Shown here: positions 41,204-50,575 of the stretch, one piece after another | How positions within the stretch are numbered: position 1 is the stretch's first letter | How the letters are laid out: the number at the start of each line of letters is the position of its first letter | Assembly (NCBI RefSeq): GCF_003353055.1 | Contig: NZ_QKWJ01000038.1 | Coordinates: 1 to 62,953 of the forward strand | DNA length: 62,953 bases | Direction: 5' to 3' | From: Cupriavidus lacunae | Lineage (GTDB): Bacteria; Pseudomonadota; Gammaproteobacteria; Burkholderiales; Burkholderiaceae | Program-made: the position numbers and the translations under genes | Notes under the pieces: model-generated | Seen by the model: only the letters and a program-made list of their open reading frames with translations | Database searches by the model: none | What the model was told of the DNA's origin: nothing

Positions 41204-42487
41204 ATGCAATCCCATCGAATGATCCTGTCGCGGGCTTCGCGCCCATCCACGGTGCCGGCGCGTGCGCTGGCCGTGGCCGCCACCGCCATGCTTGCCGCCT
41301 GCGGCGGCGGAGGCGGCGGCGACGACGCGCCGTCCACGCCCGCGGCCGTGCAGACGCGGCTATGCCCGGCATCGCTGGACTACACCACCACCTTCACCGG
41401 CGGCACCGGCTCCGGCGAGCTGGTGAAGGTGCAGATCGACACCACCAAGAAGACCTGGCAGGTGACCTTCCTGGATTCCTCGGTGCCGCGCCAGACCGGC
41501 ACCGTGCAGCCCACGCGCAGCGACCCGACCAACGGGCAGAACGTGATGCGCGGCACGCTGAAGGCGGAGACGGGGTTGCCGACCGAGAAGCTGAACCAGT
41601 GCGCATTCGAGCTGACCGGGGCCAGCCTCGATCCGAACCGCCCGGCCAAGCTCTTCGTCGGCGAAGGCGTGATGGGCGGCACCATCCCTGGCGCGCGCAT
41701 CCAGTTCAACGGCGTGCTCGGTGCCGGCGCGGTGCCGGATACCACCTTCCCGTATTTCCAGTTCATCGGCTTCGCGCAGACCGAGACCGACCTGTCGAAG
41801 ATTACCGGGCAGTACAACGGCACGGGCTTCCACGAAGTGCCGTCCAAGCAGTTCAAGACGGTGGCGCAGGACTACCGCATGGCGCTGGCCGCGGATGGTT
41901 CATTCACCGTCTGCGACAACGCCACCAACACCTGCGAGCGCAAGGGCAACAACTTCGTACCGCAGGCCAACGGCGCGCTGCTGTCGACCAATTACAAGGC
42001 CGAGAGCCAGCCGCCCACGCTGGGCAGCACGCTGGGCAAGGCCTACCTGATCGTGGGCAAGCTGCGCGGCCAGCTGGTGCCGATCATGATCCGCGTGGGC
42101 TATGCCAATGACTCGCTCGCCAACGGCCCGCTCGGCGCCGACGACGAGATCGGCATCGGCATGATGGCGCCGGCGATGACGATCACCCAGGGCACGGTCA
42201 ACGGCGAGTACGTCGGCGTCGACAGCAACTTCAACTACCGCGTGACCGCGCTGGTCGGGGCCGCCGCGACCATGATGGATCCGTTCCGGCCGTCCGACGC
42301 GTCGCTGGCGATTCCCTACCAGCTGGACTACTCGCAGCAGGTGCCGGGCGTGGTCCGCACTTCGCGGCGCGATGCGCCCGCGGGTTCGGCGCCGACCGGC
42401 AAGCTGATGTTCACCGGCGGCGTGTTCGGCTTCCTGGAACAGCGCGACAGCGGCCCGTACTTCACCGTCGGCGCGTTCGTGCAGTAA
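41204..42487 (+). CDS. DUF2957 lipoprotein, copy 2
   Basis: A 427-residue paralogue of the preceding protein: lipobox LAAC followed by six glycines, then LCPASLDYTTTFTGGTGSGE, FPYFQFIGFAQTETDLSKIT and YLIVGKLRGQLVPIMIRVGY. The two copies align over their whole length but are well diverged, so the duplication is old. GAGGAGAC precedes the ATG. It is followed by the OmpW-like gene 81 bp later; all three probably share a transcript. Confidence 0.82.
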   Translation: MQSHRMILSRASRPSTVPARALAVAATAMLAACGGGGGGDDAPSTPAAVQTRLCPASLDYTTTFTGGTGSGELVKVQIDTTKKTWQVTFLDSSVPRQTGTVQPTRSDPTNGQNVMRGTLKAETGLPTEKLNQCAFELTGASLDPNRPAKLFVGEGVMGGTIPGARIQFNGVLGAGAVPDTTFPYFQFIGFAQTETDLSKITGQYNGTGFHEVPSKQFKTVAQDYRMALAADGSFTVCDNATNTCERKGNNFVPQANGALLSTNYKAESQPPTLGSTLGKAYLIVGKLRGQLVPIMIRVGYANDSLANGPLGADDEIGIGMMAPAMTITQGTVNGEYVGVDSNFNYRVTALVGAAATMMDPFRPSDASLAIPYQLDYSQQVPGVVRTSRRDAPAGSAPTGKLMFTGGVFGFLEQRDSGPYFTVGAFVQ

Positions 42488-42568
42488 GCACGCTGCAATG
42501 CCCGGGCCACCGCAGCCCGGGCCACCACGACTCGACCAACAAAGACATCCACTGCCGGGGGACACAAG

Positions 42569-43408
42569 ATGAAGACCATACGCCTCACTCTCACGCTGAT
42601 GCTGGCCGCGCTGGCCAGCTTCGCCCTGCCTGCCCATGCCCAGAAGAAGGGCGACAACGTGGTATCCGCCGGCTGGTTCTATATCCAGACGCACGGCCAG
42701 AGCGACCCGCTGACGACCACGCTGCTCGACGTGCCGATCAACTACCCGCTCGGGCTGCCGTCCAGCTTCACCGCACCGGGCAGCAGCCTCTCGTCATCCA
42801 ATGCCAATACGCTGGGGCTGACCTTCAGCCACTTTGTCACCGACCATATCGCGGTCACCGCGGTGGGCGGCATCCCGCCGGAGTTCAAGCTCTATGGCCA
42901 CGGCGAGCTGATCCCGCCGGGTCCGGCCGGCGCGCTCGGCCGCCAGAGCCTGGGCGACCCGTCGCTGAATCCCATCATCACCAAGGCACGCCAGTGGAGT
43001 CCGGCGGCGATGGTGCAATACCACTTCCTGGATCCGGGCACGCGCTTCCGGCCGTTCCTGGGGCTGGGGGTTTCGTACAACTTCTTTACCAACATCGAGG
43101 TCAATCCGGCGTTTGCGAGTTCGGTCAACAACAACCTCGGCGCGATCCTGGCGGCGGGGGCGGGGATTCCGGGCCCGACGTCGGTGAGCGCGGATGCGTC
43201 GTCGTCATGGGCGCCGGTATTCAATGTCGGCGGCACCTATAACTTTGACGAGCATTGGGGCGTGACGGCGGCGGTGACGTATATTCCGCTGAAGACGACG
43301 TCGACGATGACGATCAAGGCGGCCAATGGGATGGTGCTGTCGACGTCGAAGACCAAGCTGGAGCCGGATCCGTTGGTGTTCTTTTTGGCGGCTTCGTATA
43401 AGTTTTGA
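42569..43408 (+). CDS. OmpW-family outer membrane protein
   Basis: A 279-residue outer membrane protein with a signal peptide ending ALPAHAQ. OmpW-type stretches are GDNVVSAGWFYIQTHGQSDP, HFVTDHIAVTAVGGIPPEFK, RFRPFLGLGVSYNFFTN and DEHWGVTAAVTYIPLKTT, ending in a beta-strand with terminal Phe (LAASYKF), as outer membrane barrels do. OmpW forms an eight-stranded barrel with a hydrophobic channel and is implicated in uptake of small hydrophobic molecules. Longer than E. coli OmpW because of an extra loop after the first strand. Last gene before a large inverted repeat. Confidence 0.88.
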   Translation: MKTIRLTLTLMLAALASFALPAHAQKKGDNVVSAGWFYIQTHGQSDPLTTTLLDVPINYPLGLPSSFTAPGSSLSSSNANTLGLTFSHFVTDHIAVTAVGGIPPEFKLYGHGELIPPGPAGALGRQSLGDPSLNPIITKARQWSPAAMVQYHFLDPGTRFRPFLGLGVSYNFFTNIEVNPAFASSVNNNLGAILAAGAGIPGPTSVSADASSSWAPVFNVGGTYNFDEHWGVTAAVTYIPLKTTSTMTIKAANGMVLSTSKTKLEPDPLVFFLAASYKF

Positions 43409-43441
43409 TTGGGTGGGCTTTCTGCTTGTTGGGTTGGGGAT

Positions 43442-44176
43442 GTAGGTCGGGTTCGATGTTGTCGTAGGTTTAAGCGCCTGGTTCCGCCCTGCTGGGCGGG
43501 TCACTTTTTGTCCGAGCGACAAAAAGTAACCAAAAAACGCGTCGCCTCAGGCGGCTGCCATCCATTTGGTGGTGGGGGTGGTTCGGGCGGCGGTGCTTGC
43601 CATTTGGCGTGATTGGCCGTTCGACCCTGCTACGCACCCTGTCCGGTGCCTACGTCGACGGACTATTGGACGAACCCGACTTTAGGTTATTGGCAGCCTA
43701 CTAATGAGGTCATCGGTGGGACGCCTTCGGCTGCGCTGCGCGCACTCAGTATCGCAGGTCGGGGGCTCGGGCACGGAGTGCGTCGCTGCGCTCGCACGGC
43801 GCGGTCGGGATGCCGGGCCCCAAAAAAAAGAGCGCAAATCAGAACGTGGTCGTCCGCCTGCCACGTTAGGGCCCGCGCGAAGCGCAGCCGTAGGCGTCCC
43901 ACCGACGCGGTACTTAGCAGGCTGCCAACCGCCTAAAGTCGGGTTCGTCCAATAGTCCGTTGATGTGGGCACAGACAGGGTGCGTAGCAGGCTCGAACGG
44001 CCAACCACGCCAAATGGCAAGCACCGCCGCTCGAACCACCCCCACCACCAAATTGGTGGCCAGCCGCCTGAGGCGACGCGTTTTTTGGTTACTTTTTGTC
44101 GCTCGGACAAAAAGTGACCCGCCCAGCAGGGCGGAACCAGGCGCTTAAACCTACGACAACATCGAACCCGACCTAC
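43442..44176. repeat. 735-bp imperfect inverted repeat
   Basis: The two arms (about 43442-43700 and 43920-44176 closely, with weaker pairing towards the centre near 43809) are reverse complements of each other over more than 250 bp with few mismatches. Each arm holds a short hairpin of its own, ACTTTTTGTC-CGAGC-GACAAAAAGT, at 43503 and near 44090, able to act as a terminator on both strands. Short open frames inside the arms exist on both strands because of the symmetry and are not counted as genes. The element separates the OmpW-like gene from the convergent efflux operon. Confidence 0.85.
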
Positions 44177-44327
44177 ATAACCAAGCCAAAGAGCAAGAAG
44201 CCCCACCGGCTAAACCGGCGAAACACCCCACGCCAGCCAAGCACGATAACCCCCCGCGGCCCTCCCCAAAAAAAAACGACGCACCTGAGCGCGTCGTTTC
44301 TCATTGCAGCAACAGCAAACAGCAACC

Positions 44328-45815
44328 CTACTGCGTCACCGTCCCCTGTCCCGCAGGCATCCCCTGCTGCGCCACCGAACCGCTCTCCTGCAACCCGCCA
44401 CCCAGCGACCGGTACAAATCGATCGCGTTGTTCAGCCGCAGCTGCCGCGCCTGGATCAGCGCCTGCTCGGCGGTGAACAGCTGGCGCTGCGCATCGAGCT
44501 CGTCCAGGTAGCTGGCAATCCCGCTGCGGAAGCGCACGCGCGCCAGTTCGTAGCGCGCGGCTTCGGCATTGCGCACATCTTCCTGGCCGGCCACCTGGTC
44601 TTCCAGCGTGCCGCGCGCCACCAGCGCATCCGCCACTTCCGCGAAGGCCGTCTGGATGGTCTTCTCGTAGTTGGCCACCTGGATGTTCTTGCGCACATTG
44701 GCCAGGTCCAGGTTGGACTTGTTGCGGCCATAGTCGAAGATCGGCAGCGTCAGTTGCGGCGCGAACGACCACGCCTTAGTGCCGGCATCGAACAGGTTCG
44801 AGAACGTCGGGCTGATAGTGCCAATGCTGGTGGTCAGCGTGATGCGCGGGAAGAACGCCGCGCGTGCCGCGCCGATATTCGCGTTGGCCGACAGCAACTG
44901 CTGTTCGGCCTGGCGGATGTCCGGGCGTTGCTCCAGCAGGTCCGAAGGCAGGCCCGCGGGAATATCGCTGATGATGCGTTCGTCGGACAGGCGCATCGGC
45001 TCGGGCAGGTTCTCGATGCTGCCGATCGGCTTGCCCACCAGCACTTCGAGCGCGTTCTGCGCCTGCGCGCGCTGGCGTGCGAGCTGCGCGGCGGCGACAC
45101 GCGCCTGGGCCACGAGCGACTCGTTGTCGCGCAGGTCCAGGGCGGACGTGGCGCCGACGTCGAAGCGCTGCTTGGCGAGCCCATAGGTGCTCTCGCGCGC
45201 CTTGAGTGTGTCCCGTGCAATCTCGTATTGCTCGGCGAAGGAACGCTCGGACAGGTAGGCCTTGGCCACTTCCGACACCAGCGAGATATACGCCGAACGA
45301 TGCGCCTCTTCGGTGGAGAAGTACTGCGCCAGCGCCGCGTTCGACAGGCTGCGCACGCGGCCGAAGAAGTCCAGCTCGTAGGACGAGATGCCGAGGCTGG
45401 CCGAGTAGACTTGCGATACCGCAGGCTGGCCCAGAACCGATACCCCCGTGGCAGCGTTGGTGCTGGCACGAGTATAGCCAGCATTCGCGTTCACCGTCGG
45501 CAGCAGGTCGGCGCGCTGCACCTGGTACTGCGCGCGCGCTTCCTCGATGCGCAGCGCGGCGGTGCGCAGGTCGCGGTTGTTTTCCAGCGAGGTCGCAATC
45601 AGCGACTGCAGGCGCGGGTCGCGGAAGAACTCGCGCCAGCCGATGTCGACGGCGCGGCGGGTCTCGCCGCTCTTCGCCTCGGCGGTGGCGTAGCCCTCGG
45701 GCGCCACCGGGAAGCTGCCTGCCACCGGCGGGGCAGGGCGGTCATAGTGGGGCGCCAGCGTGCACCCCGTCAGAACGCCGGCCACCAGCAGCAGCGTGGT
45801 CAGAGTCTTGGTCAT
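44328..45815 (-). CDS. RND efflux outer membrane lipoprotein (OprM/NodT family)
   Basis: A 495-residue outer membrane factor forming the exit duct of the tripartite pump. Signal TTLLLVAGVLTGCTLAPHYD with lipobox Cys; two OEP repeats follow, with AALRIEEARAQYQVQRADLL, SSYELDFFGRVRSL and the later SANANIGAARAAFFPRITL. The start at 45815 gives the lipoprotein signal directly. The gene is 2 bp after the RND pump gene and last in the operon. The C-terminus has a short polar extension after the final helix. Confidence 0.95.
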   Translation of the reverse strand: MTKTLTTLLLVAGVLTGCTLAPHYDRPAPPVAGSFPVAPEGYATAEAKSGETRRAVDIGWREFFRDPRLQSLIATSLENNRDLRTAALRIEEARAQYQVQRADLLPTVNANAGYTRASTNAATGVSVLGQPAVSQVYSASLGISSYELDFFGRVRSLSNAALAQYFSTEEAHRSAYISLVSEVAKAYLSERSFAEQYEIARDTLKARESTYGLAKQRFDVGATSALDLRDNESLVAQARVAAAQLARQRAQAQNALEVLVGKPIGSIENLPEPMRLSDERIISDIPAGLPSDLLEQRPDIRQAEQQLLSANANIGAARAAFFPRITLTTSIGTISPTFSNLFDAGTKAWSFAPQLTLPIFDYGRNKSNLDLANVRKNIQVANYEKTIQTAFAEVADALVARGTLEDQVAGQEDVRNAEAARYELARVRFRSGIASYLDELDAQRQLFTAEQALIQARQLRLNNAIDLYRSLGGGLQESGSVAQQGMPAGQGTVTQ

Positions 45816-45817
45816 GT

Positions 45818-48800
45818 TCAGATTTCCTCTTTCGGCTCGTGCCACTTCTGGTCCAGCATGTGCTGGCGGGCACTGCCCTTGAAGCGCTTGCGCACCACGA
45901 CGAAGAAGACCGGCACCAGGAAGATCGCCAGCACCGTGGCCGTGATCATCCCGCCCATCACGCCGGTACCGATGGCGCGCTGGCTGCCCGAGCCCGCGCC
46001 GGTGGCGATCGCCAGCGGCAGCACGCCCAGGATGAACGCCATCGACGTCATCAGGATCGGGCGGAAGCGCAGGTGCACCGCTTCCAGCGTGGCTTCGAGC
46101 AGGCCCTTGCCTTGCGCCTGCAGGTCCTTGGCGAATTCCACGATCAGGATGGCGTTCTTCGCCGACAGGCCGATGGTGGCGATCAGGCCCACCTTGAAGT
46201 ACACGTCGTTGGGCATGCCGCGCAGCGTCACGCCGAGCAGCGCACCCAGCACGCCCAGCGGCACCACCAGCAGCACCGAGAACGGGATCGACCAGCTTTC
46301 ATACAGCGCGGCCAGGCACAGGAACACGATAATCAGCGACAGCGTGTACAGGATCGGTTCCTGCGAGCCGGCCAGGCGTTCTTCATACGACTGACCGGAC
46401 CACTCGAAGCCGAAGCCCGGCGGCAGCTTGGCGAAGTTCTCTTCCATCACGCGCATGGCTTCACCGGTACTGCGTCCCGGCGCGGCCTGGCCCGCCAGCT
46501 TCACCGCCGGCATGCCGTTGTAGCGCTCCAGGCGCGGCGAGCCCATCACCCACTTGGACGTCGCGAACGCAGCAAAGGCCACCATGTCGCCGTTGCTGTT
46601 GCGCACGCGCAGCTTGGTCAGGTCGTCCGGCAGGCGGCGGTCGGCGCCGTCGGCCTGCACGATCACCTTGCGCACGCGGCCTTCATAGATGAAGTCGTTG
46701 ACGTAGTTCGAGCCAAACGCGATCGACAGCGTCGAGTTGATGTTCGCCACCGTGACGCCGAGCGCCTTGGCCTTCTCGCGGTCGATGTCGATCTGCAGCT
46801 GCGGCGCATCTTCCTGGCCTTCCGGGCGCACGCCCATCAGCACCGGGCTCTTGGCCGCCATGCCGAGCATCATGTTGCGCGCTTCCATCAGCTTGGCGTG
46901 GCCCTGGCCGGTGCGGTCCTGCAGGCGGAAGTCAAAGCCTGAGGAATTGCCCAGCTCGGAAATCGCCGGCGGGTTGAGCGGGAAGATGATCGCGTCCTTG
47001 ATGAACGACAGTGCACCGAAGGCACGGCCGACCAGCGCCTGCGCGGTTTCGTTCGCGCCGGTGCGCTCCTTCCAGTCCTTCAGGCGCACGAACGCGATAC
47101 CGCCGTTCTGGCCGCGGCCGAAGAAGGAGAAGCCCGCCACGGTGATCATCTGGTCCACCACCTTGCTTTCCTTCTGCAGGTAGTAGTCCTCGATCTGCTT
47201 GAGCACGCCGATGGTACGGTCCTGGGTCGCGCCGTTGGGCAGCTGCACCACGGTGATCATGTAGCCCTGGTCTTCGTCAGGCAGGAACGACGACGGCAGG
47301 CGCTTGAACAGCACCACCACGCCGACGATGATGACCGCATAGATGATCAGGTAGCGGCCGGTGCGCTTGAGGATGCGCGCCACCACGCCCTGGTAGCTGG
47401 TCGAGGCGCGCGCGAAGGTGCGGTTGAACCAGCCGAAGAAGCCCTTCTTCTCATGGTGGTGGCCGGCTTCGACGGGCTTGAGCAGCGTCGCGCACAGCGC
47501 CGGAGTCAGCGTCAGCGCCAGCAGCGCCGAGAACGCCATCGAAGCGATCAGCGACAGCGAGAACTGGCGGTAGATGTTGCCCACCGAGCCCGAGAAGAAC
47601 GCCATCGGGATGAACACCGCGGTCAGCACCAGCGTGATGCCGACGATGGCGCCGGTAATCTGGCCCATGGCCTTGCGGGTCGCTTCACGCGGCGAGAGCC
47701 CTTCCTCGCTCATGATCCGCTCGACGTTCTCGACCACCACGATGGCATCGTCCACCAGGATACCGATGGCCAGCACCATGCCGAACATGGTCAGCACGTT
47801 GATCGAGAAGCCGAATGCCAGCAACGCGCCGAACGTACCCAGCAGCGCGATCGGCACCACCAGTGTCGGAATGATGGTGGCGCGGAAGTTCTGCAGGAAC
47901 AGGAACATCACCAGGAACACCAGCACCACGGCTTCGAGCAGCGTCTTGATCACTTCCTCGATCGAGATCTTGACGAAGGCCGACGTGTCGTAAGGCACGC
48001 TGTACTCGTAGTCCGCCGGGAAGTTCTTCGACAGCTCTTCCATCTTGGCGCGCACGGCGGTGGCCGTGGCCAGCGCGTTGCCGGTCGGGGCCAGCTTGAT
48101 GGCGATGGCCGCCGACGGGCGGCCGTTGGTGCGGGCCAGCGTCGAGTAGTCGGCACCGCCCAGTTCCACGTGGCCGACGTCCTTGATGCGCACCGAGGAA
48201 CCATCGGAGTTGGTGCGCAGCAGGATGTTGCCGAACTGCTCAGGCGTGGTCAGGCGGCTTTCGGTGGTGACGGTGGCATTGAGCTCGGTGCCCCTGGGCG
48301 AGGGGGTGCCGCCCAGTTCGCCCACGGCGACCTGGATGTTCTGCTCGCCCACCGCGGCGGTAACGTCCAGCGGGGTCAGGTTGTAGCCGGTCAGCTTGGC
48401 CGGATCCAGCCAGATCCGCATGGCGTACTCGGTGCCGAACAGGTCGGCCTGGCCCACGCCGGGCACGCGGCGGATCGAGTCGATCACCTGCGACGAGATG
48501 TAGTTGCCAAGCTGGATGGCGTCGGCCGTGCCTGACTTGGACGCGACCGTCAGGAACATCATGTAGTTGTTCCCGGCCTTGTCCACGCGCACGCCCTGCT
48601 GGCGCACTTCGGCCGGCAGGCGCGCTTCCACGCGCTTGAGGCGGTTCTGCACTTCGACCGAGTTCAGGTCGATGTTCGAACCCGGCGCGAAGGCGATCGT
48701 GATCGACGCCAGGCCCGACGACTCGCTGGTCGAGTTGTAGTACAGCAGGTTGGGCGCGCCGTTGAGCTCCTGCTCGATCACCGAGGTGACGGAATCCTCC

Positions 48801-48970
48801 AGCGTCTTGGCCGACGCACCCGGATAGGTGGCGGTGACCGAGATCGTCGGCGGGGCGATGTTCGGGTACTGCGCGATCGGCAACTGCAGGATCGACAGCA
48901 CGCCGCCCAGCACGATGATCAGCGCGAGCACCCACGCGAACACCGGCCGGTCGATAAAAAACTTGGCCAT
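45818..48970 (-). CDS. RND multidrug efflux pump, HAE1 family inner membrane subunit
   Basis: A 1050-residue proton-driven trimeric pump of the AcrB/MexB type. It starts MAKFFIDRPVFAWVLALIIV and has the twelve-helix layout with two large periplasmic domains. TM4 carries GILVDDAIVVVENVERI with the proton-relay aspartates, and TM10 has the matching lysine region (IGLSAKNAILIVEFAKD). Length is exactly that of the family. It extrudes lipophilic drugs, solvents and detergents from the membrane and periplasm. Second gene of the MFP-RND-OMF operon. Confidence 0.97.
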   Translation of the reverse strand: MAKFFIDRPVFAWVLALIIVLGGVLSILQLPIAQYPNIAPPTISVTATYPGASAKTLEDSVTSVIEQELNGAPNLLYYNSTSESSGLASITIAFAPGSNIDLNSVEVQNRLKRVEARLPAEVRQQGVRVDKAGNNYMMFLTVASKSGTADAIQLGNYISSQVIDSIRRVPGVGQADLFGTEYAMRIWLDPAKLTGYNLTPLDVTAAVGEQNIQVAVGELGGTPSPRGTELNATVTTESRLTTPEQFGNILLRTNSDGSSVRIKDVGHVELGGADYSTLARTNGRPSAAIAIKLAPTGNALATATAVRAKMEELSKNFPADYEYSVPYDTSAFVKISIEEVIKTLLEAVVLVFLVMFLFLQNFRATIIPTLVVPIALLGTFGALLAFGFSINVLTMFGMVLAIGILVDDAIVVVENVERIMSEEGLSPREATRKAMGQITGAIVGITLVLTAVFIPMAFFSGSVGNIYRQFSLSLIASMAFSALLALTLTPALCATLLKPVEAGHHHEKKGFFGWFNRTFARASTSYQGVVARILKRTGRYLIIYAVIIVGVVVLFKRLPSSFLPDEDQGYMITVVQLPNGATQDRTIGVLKQIEDYYLQKESKVVDQMITVAGFSFFGRGQNGGIAFVRLKDWKERTGANETAQALVGRAFGALSFIKDAIIFPLNPPAISELGNSSGFDFRLQDRTGQGHAKLMEARNMMLGMAAKSPVLMGVRPEGQEDAPQLQIDIDREKAKALGVTVANINSTLSIAFGSNYVNDFIYEGRVRKVIVQADGADRRLPDDLTKLRVRNSNGDMVAFAAFATSKWVMGSPRLERYNGMPAVKLAGQAAPGRSTGEAMRVMEENFAKLPPGFGFEWSGQSYEERLAGSQEPILYTLSLIIVFLCLAALYESWSIPFSVLLVVPLGVLGALLGVTLRGMPNDVYFKVGLIATIGLSAKNAILIVEFAKDLQAQGKGLLEATLEAVHLRFRPILMTSMAFILGVLPLAIATGAGSGSQRAIGTGVMGGMITATVLAIFLVPVFFVVVRKRFKGSARQHMLDQKWHEPKEEI

Positions 48971-49033
48971 AAAACTGGCTCCCTTTGGTCTGGCGGTCTA
49001 GCCGTATTTGCCGTATTGCTGATAGGGCAGGGT

Positions 49034-50281
49034 TCAGCCCTTCTTGGCGTCAGACTTGGCTTCGGACTGGGCCTCGGTCTTCGGGGCCGAGGCCGGGGCG
49101 GTTGCCGAGGCTGGCGACGCGGCCGGCGCCGAGGCTCCGGCCGCGACAAACGGCACCGCCCTGGCGGGCGCGCCCACCTTGATCTTCTGCAGGCCCTCGA
49201 CGATCACCTTCTCGCCGCCCTTGAGGCCCTCGGTCACCACCCAGCTGTCGCCGATGGCCTGGGGCGCCTTGACCGGCACCGCCGCGACGTTGCCGTCCGT
49301 GCCCACTACCATCACGCTGGCACCCTGCGCGCCGCGGATCAGCGCCCGCTGCGGCACGGTCAGCGCGTTCTCGTCCATGCCCTGCTCGATCTTCACGCGC
49401 ACGAAGGTGCCCGAGAGCAGTTCGCGCTTCGGGTTCGGGAACTGCGCACGCAGCGTGATCGCGCCGGTGGTCGGGTCCACGGTCATGTCCGAGAACAGCA
49501 GCTTGCCGGTTTGCTCGTATTCCCGGCCGTCTTCGACGTACAGGTGCACCTTGGCGCCGCCGTTCATGCCCTTGACCGCGCCGGACTCGATGGCGCGGCG
49601 CAGGCGCGTGACTTCCGAAGCAGGCTGGGTAAAGGTGACCCACATCGGGTCGACCTGCTCCACCAGCGCCAGCTTGGTTGCCTCGCCCTTGCCCACCAGC
49701 GCGCCCTCGGTCACCAGCGCACGGCCGGCGCGGCCGCTGATCGGCGCGGTCACGGTGGTGTAGCCCAGGTTGATCTGGGCGGTGCGCACCGCCGCCTTGG
49801 CCGAGGCCACGTCGGCGTTGGCCTGGCCGGCACCGGCCACGGCGTCGTCGAACTCCTGCTTGCTGACCGCGTTGACGGCCACCAGCGGCTTGTAGCGGTC
49901 GGCCTTCAGGCGCGCCGACACGGCGTTGGCCTCGGCGCGCTGCAGCGCGGCCTGGGCCGAGGCCAGCTCGGCCTGGTAGGGTGCCGGGTCGATGCGGAAC
50001 ATCACCTGGCCGGCCTTCACTTCGCCGCCTTCGGTGTAGTTGCGCGACAGCACGACGCCTTCGACGCGAGCCCGCACTTCGGCCGTGCGCACGCCTTCCA
50101 GTCGGCCCGGCAGTTCATTGACGACGGCGACCTGCGACGGCGTCACGGTCACCACACCCACTTCGGGCGGCGGCGGGGCAGCGCCCGCGGCCTTCTTGTC
50201 GCCGCAGGCGGACAGCGCCACGGCCGACAGCGCCGCTAGTGCATAAGCTGCAACGCAGCTGATACGTTGGGACTTCCTCAT
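49034..50281 (-). CDS. RND efflux periplasmic adaptor (membrane fusion protein)
   Basis: A 415-residue adaptor of the AcrA/MexA family. N-terminal lipoprotein signal (LAALSAVALSACGDKK), lipoyl/barrel-sandwich halves (ELPGRLEGVRTAEVRARVEG and NLGYTTVTAPISGRAGRALV), helical hairpin, and beta-barrel domain; the C-terminus is an Ala/Ser/Lys-rich tail of about 45 residues, longer than in AcrA. ATG at 50281 with GGGG before it; ATG at 50293 is an alternative. First gene of the pump operon, under the promoter at 50546-50575. Confidence 0.95.
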   Translation of the reverse strand: MRKSQRISCVAAYALAALSAVALSACGDKKAAGAAPPPPEVGVVTVTPSQVAVVNELPGRLEGVRTAEVRARVEGVVLSRNYTEGGEVKAGQVMFRIDPAPYQAELASAQAALQRAEANAVSARLKADRYKPLVAVNAVSKQEFDDAVAGAGQANADVASAKAAVRTAQINLGYTTVTAPISGRAGRALVTEGALVGKGEATKLALVEQVDPMWVTFTQPASEVTRLRRAIESGAVKGMNGGAKVHLYVEDGREYEQTGKLLFSDMTVDPTTGAITLRAQFPNPKRELLSGTFVRVKIEQGMDENALTVPQRALIRGAQGASVMVVGTDGNVAAVPVKAPQAIGDSWVVTEGLKGGEKVIVEGLQKIKVGAPARAVPFVAAGASAPAASPASATAPASAPKTEAQSEAKSDAKKG

Positions 50282-50545
50282 CGATAACCCCATGATGGCA
50301 ATTTGAGATCTGCCGCATTGCCCCGATCTGTCATCAGACAAACGGAAACGACACGGCGCGCCGCACGGTTTGCGGCGGACAAAAGCGTGATGCTAGCCAC
50401 AAATCGCGGCGTCGCAGTGTCAGATGCGACGAACGGTGGCCTTTATGTAACGACTGGATTCATGACCGGCTGGCCTGCGGCAGGAATTGCCAACTGTGCT
50501 GGGTATGTCACAGAAGGCGGCTGGCCGAATGCCGGGCAAGCGCGT

Positions 50546-50575
50546 ATTATATATACATTCAAGCATGTATGTTAA
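50546..50575 (-). promoter_or_regulatory. Promoter of the RND efflux operon
   Basis: In minus sense -35 TTAACA (50575-50570), 18 bp spacer, perfect -10 TATAAT (50551-50546). Transcription would start near 50539 and give a leader of about 260 nt. The spacer contains the palindrome described at 50555-50572. Confidence 0.7.
50555..50572. promoter_or_regulatory. Candidate operator of the divergent TetR repressor
   Basis: The inverted repeat ACATTCAAG-CATGTATGT (7 of 9 bases symmetric) resembles AcrR/TtgR-type operators and lies between the -35 and -10 boxes of the efflux promoter, so a bound repressor would block RNA polymerase. The partner is probably the TetR protein encoded from 50894. The site could also control that gene. 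Confidence 0.65.

Noticed and set aside
43409..44206. Short proteins inside the inverted repeat
   Set aside because: The same frames appear on both strands because of the symmetry, and they span terminator-like hairpins. They are best explained by the repeat.
44304..46942. Long plus-strand frames opposite the efflux genes
   Set aside because: They are mirror frames of the outer membrane factor and RND pump genes, which have full family signatures.
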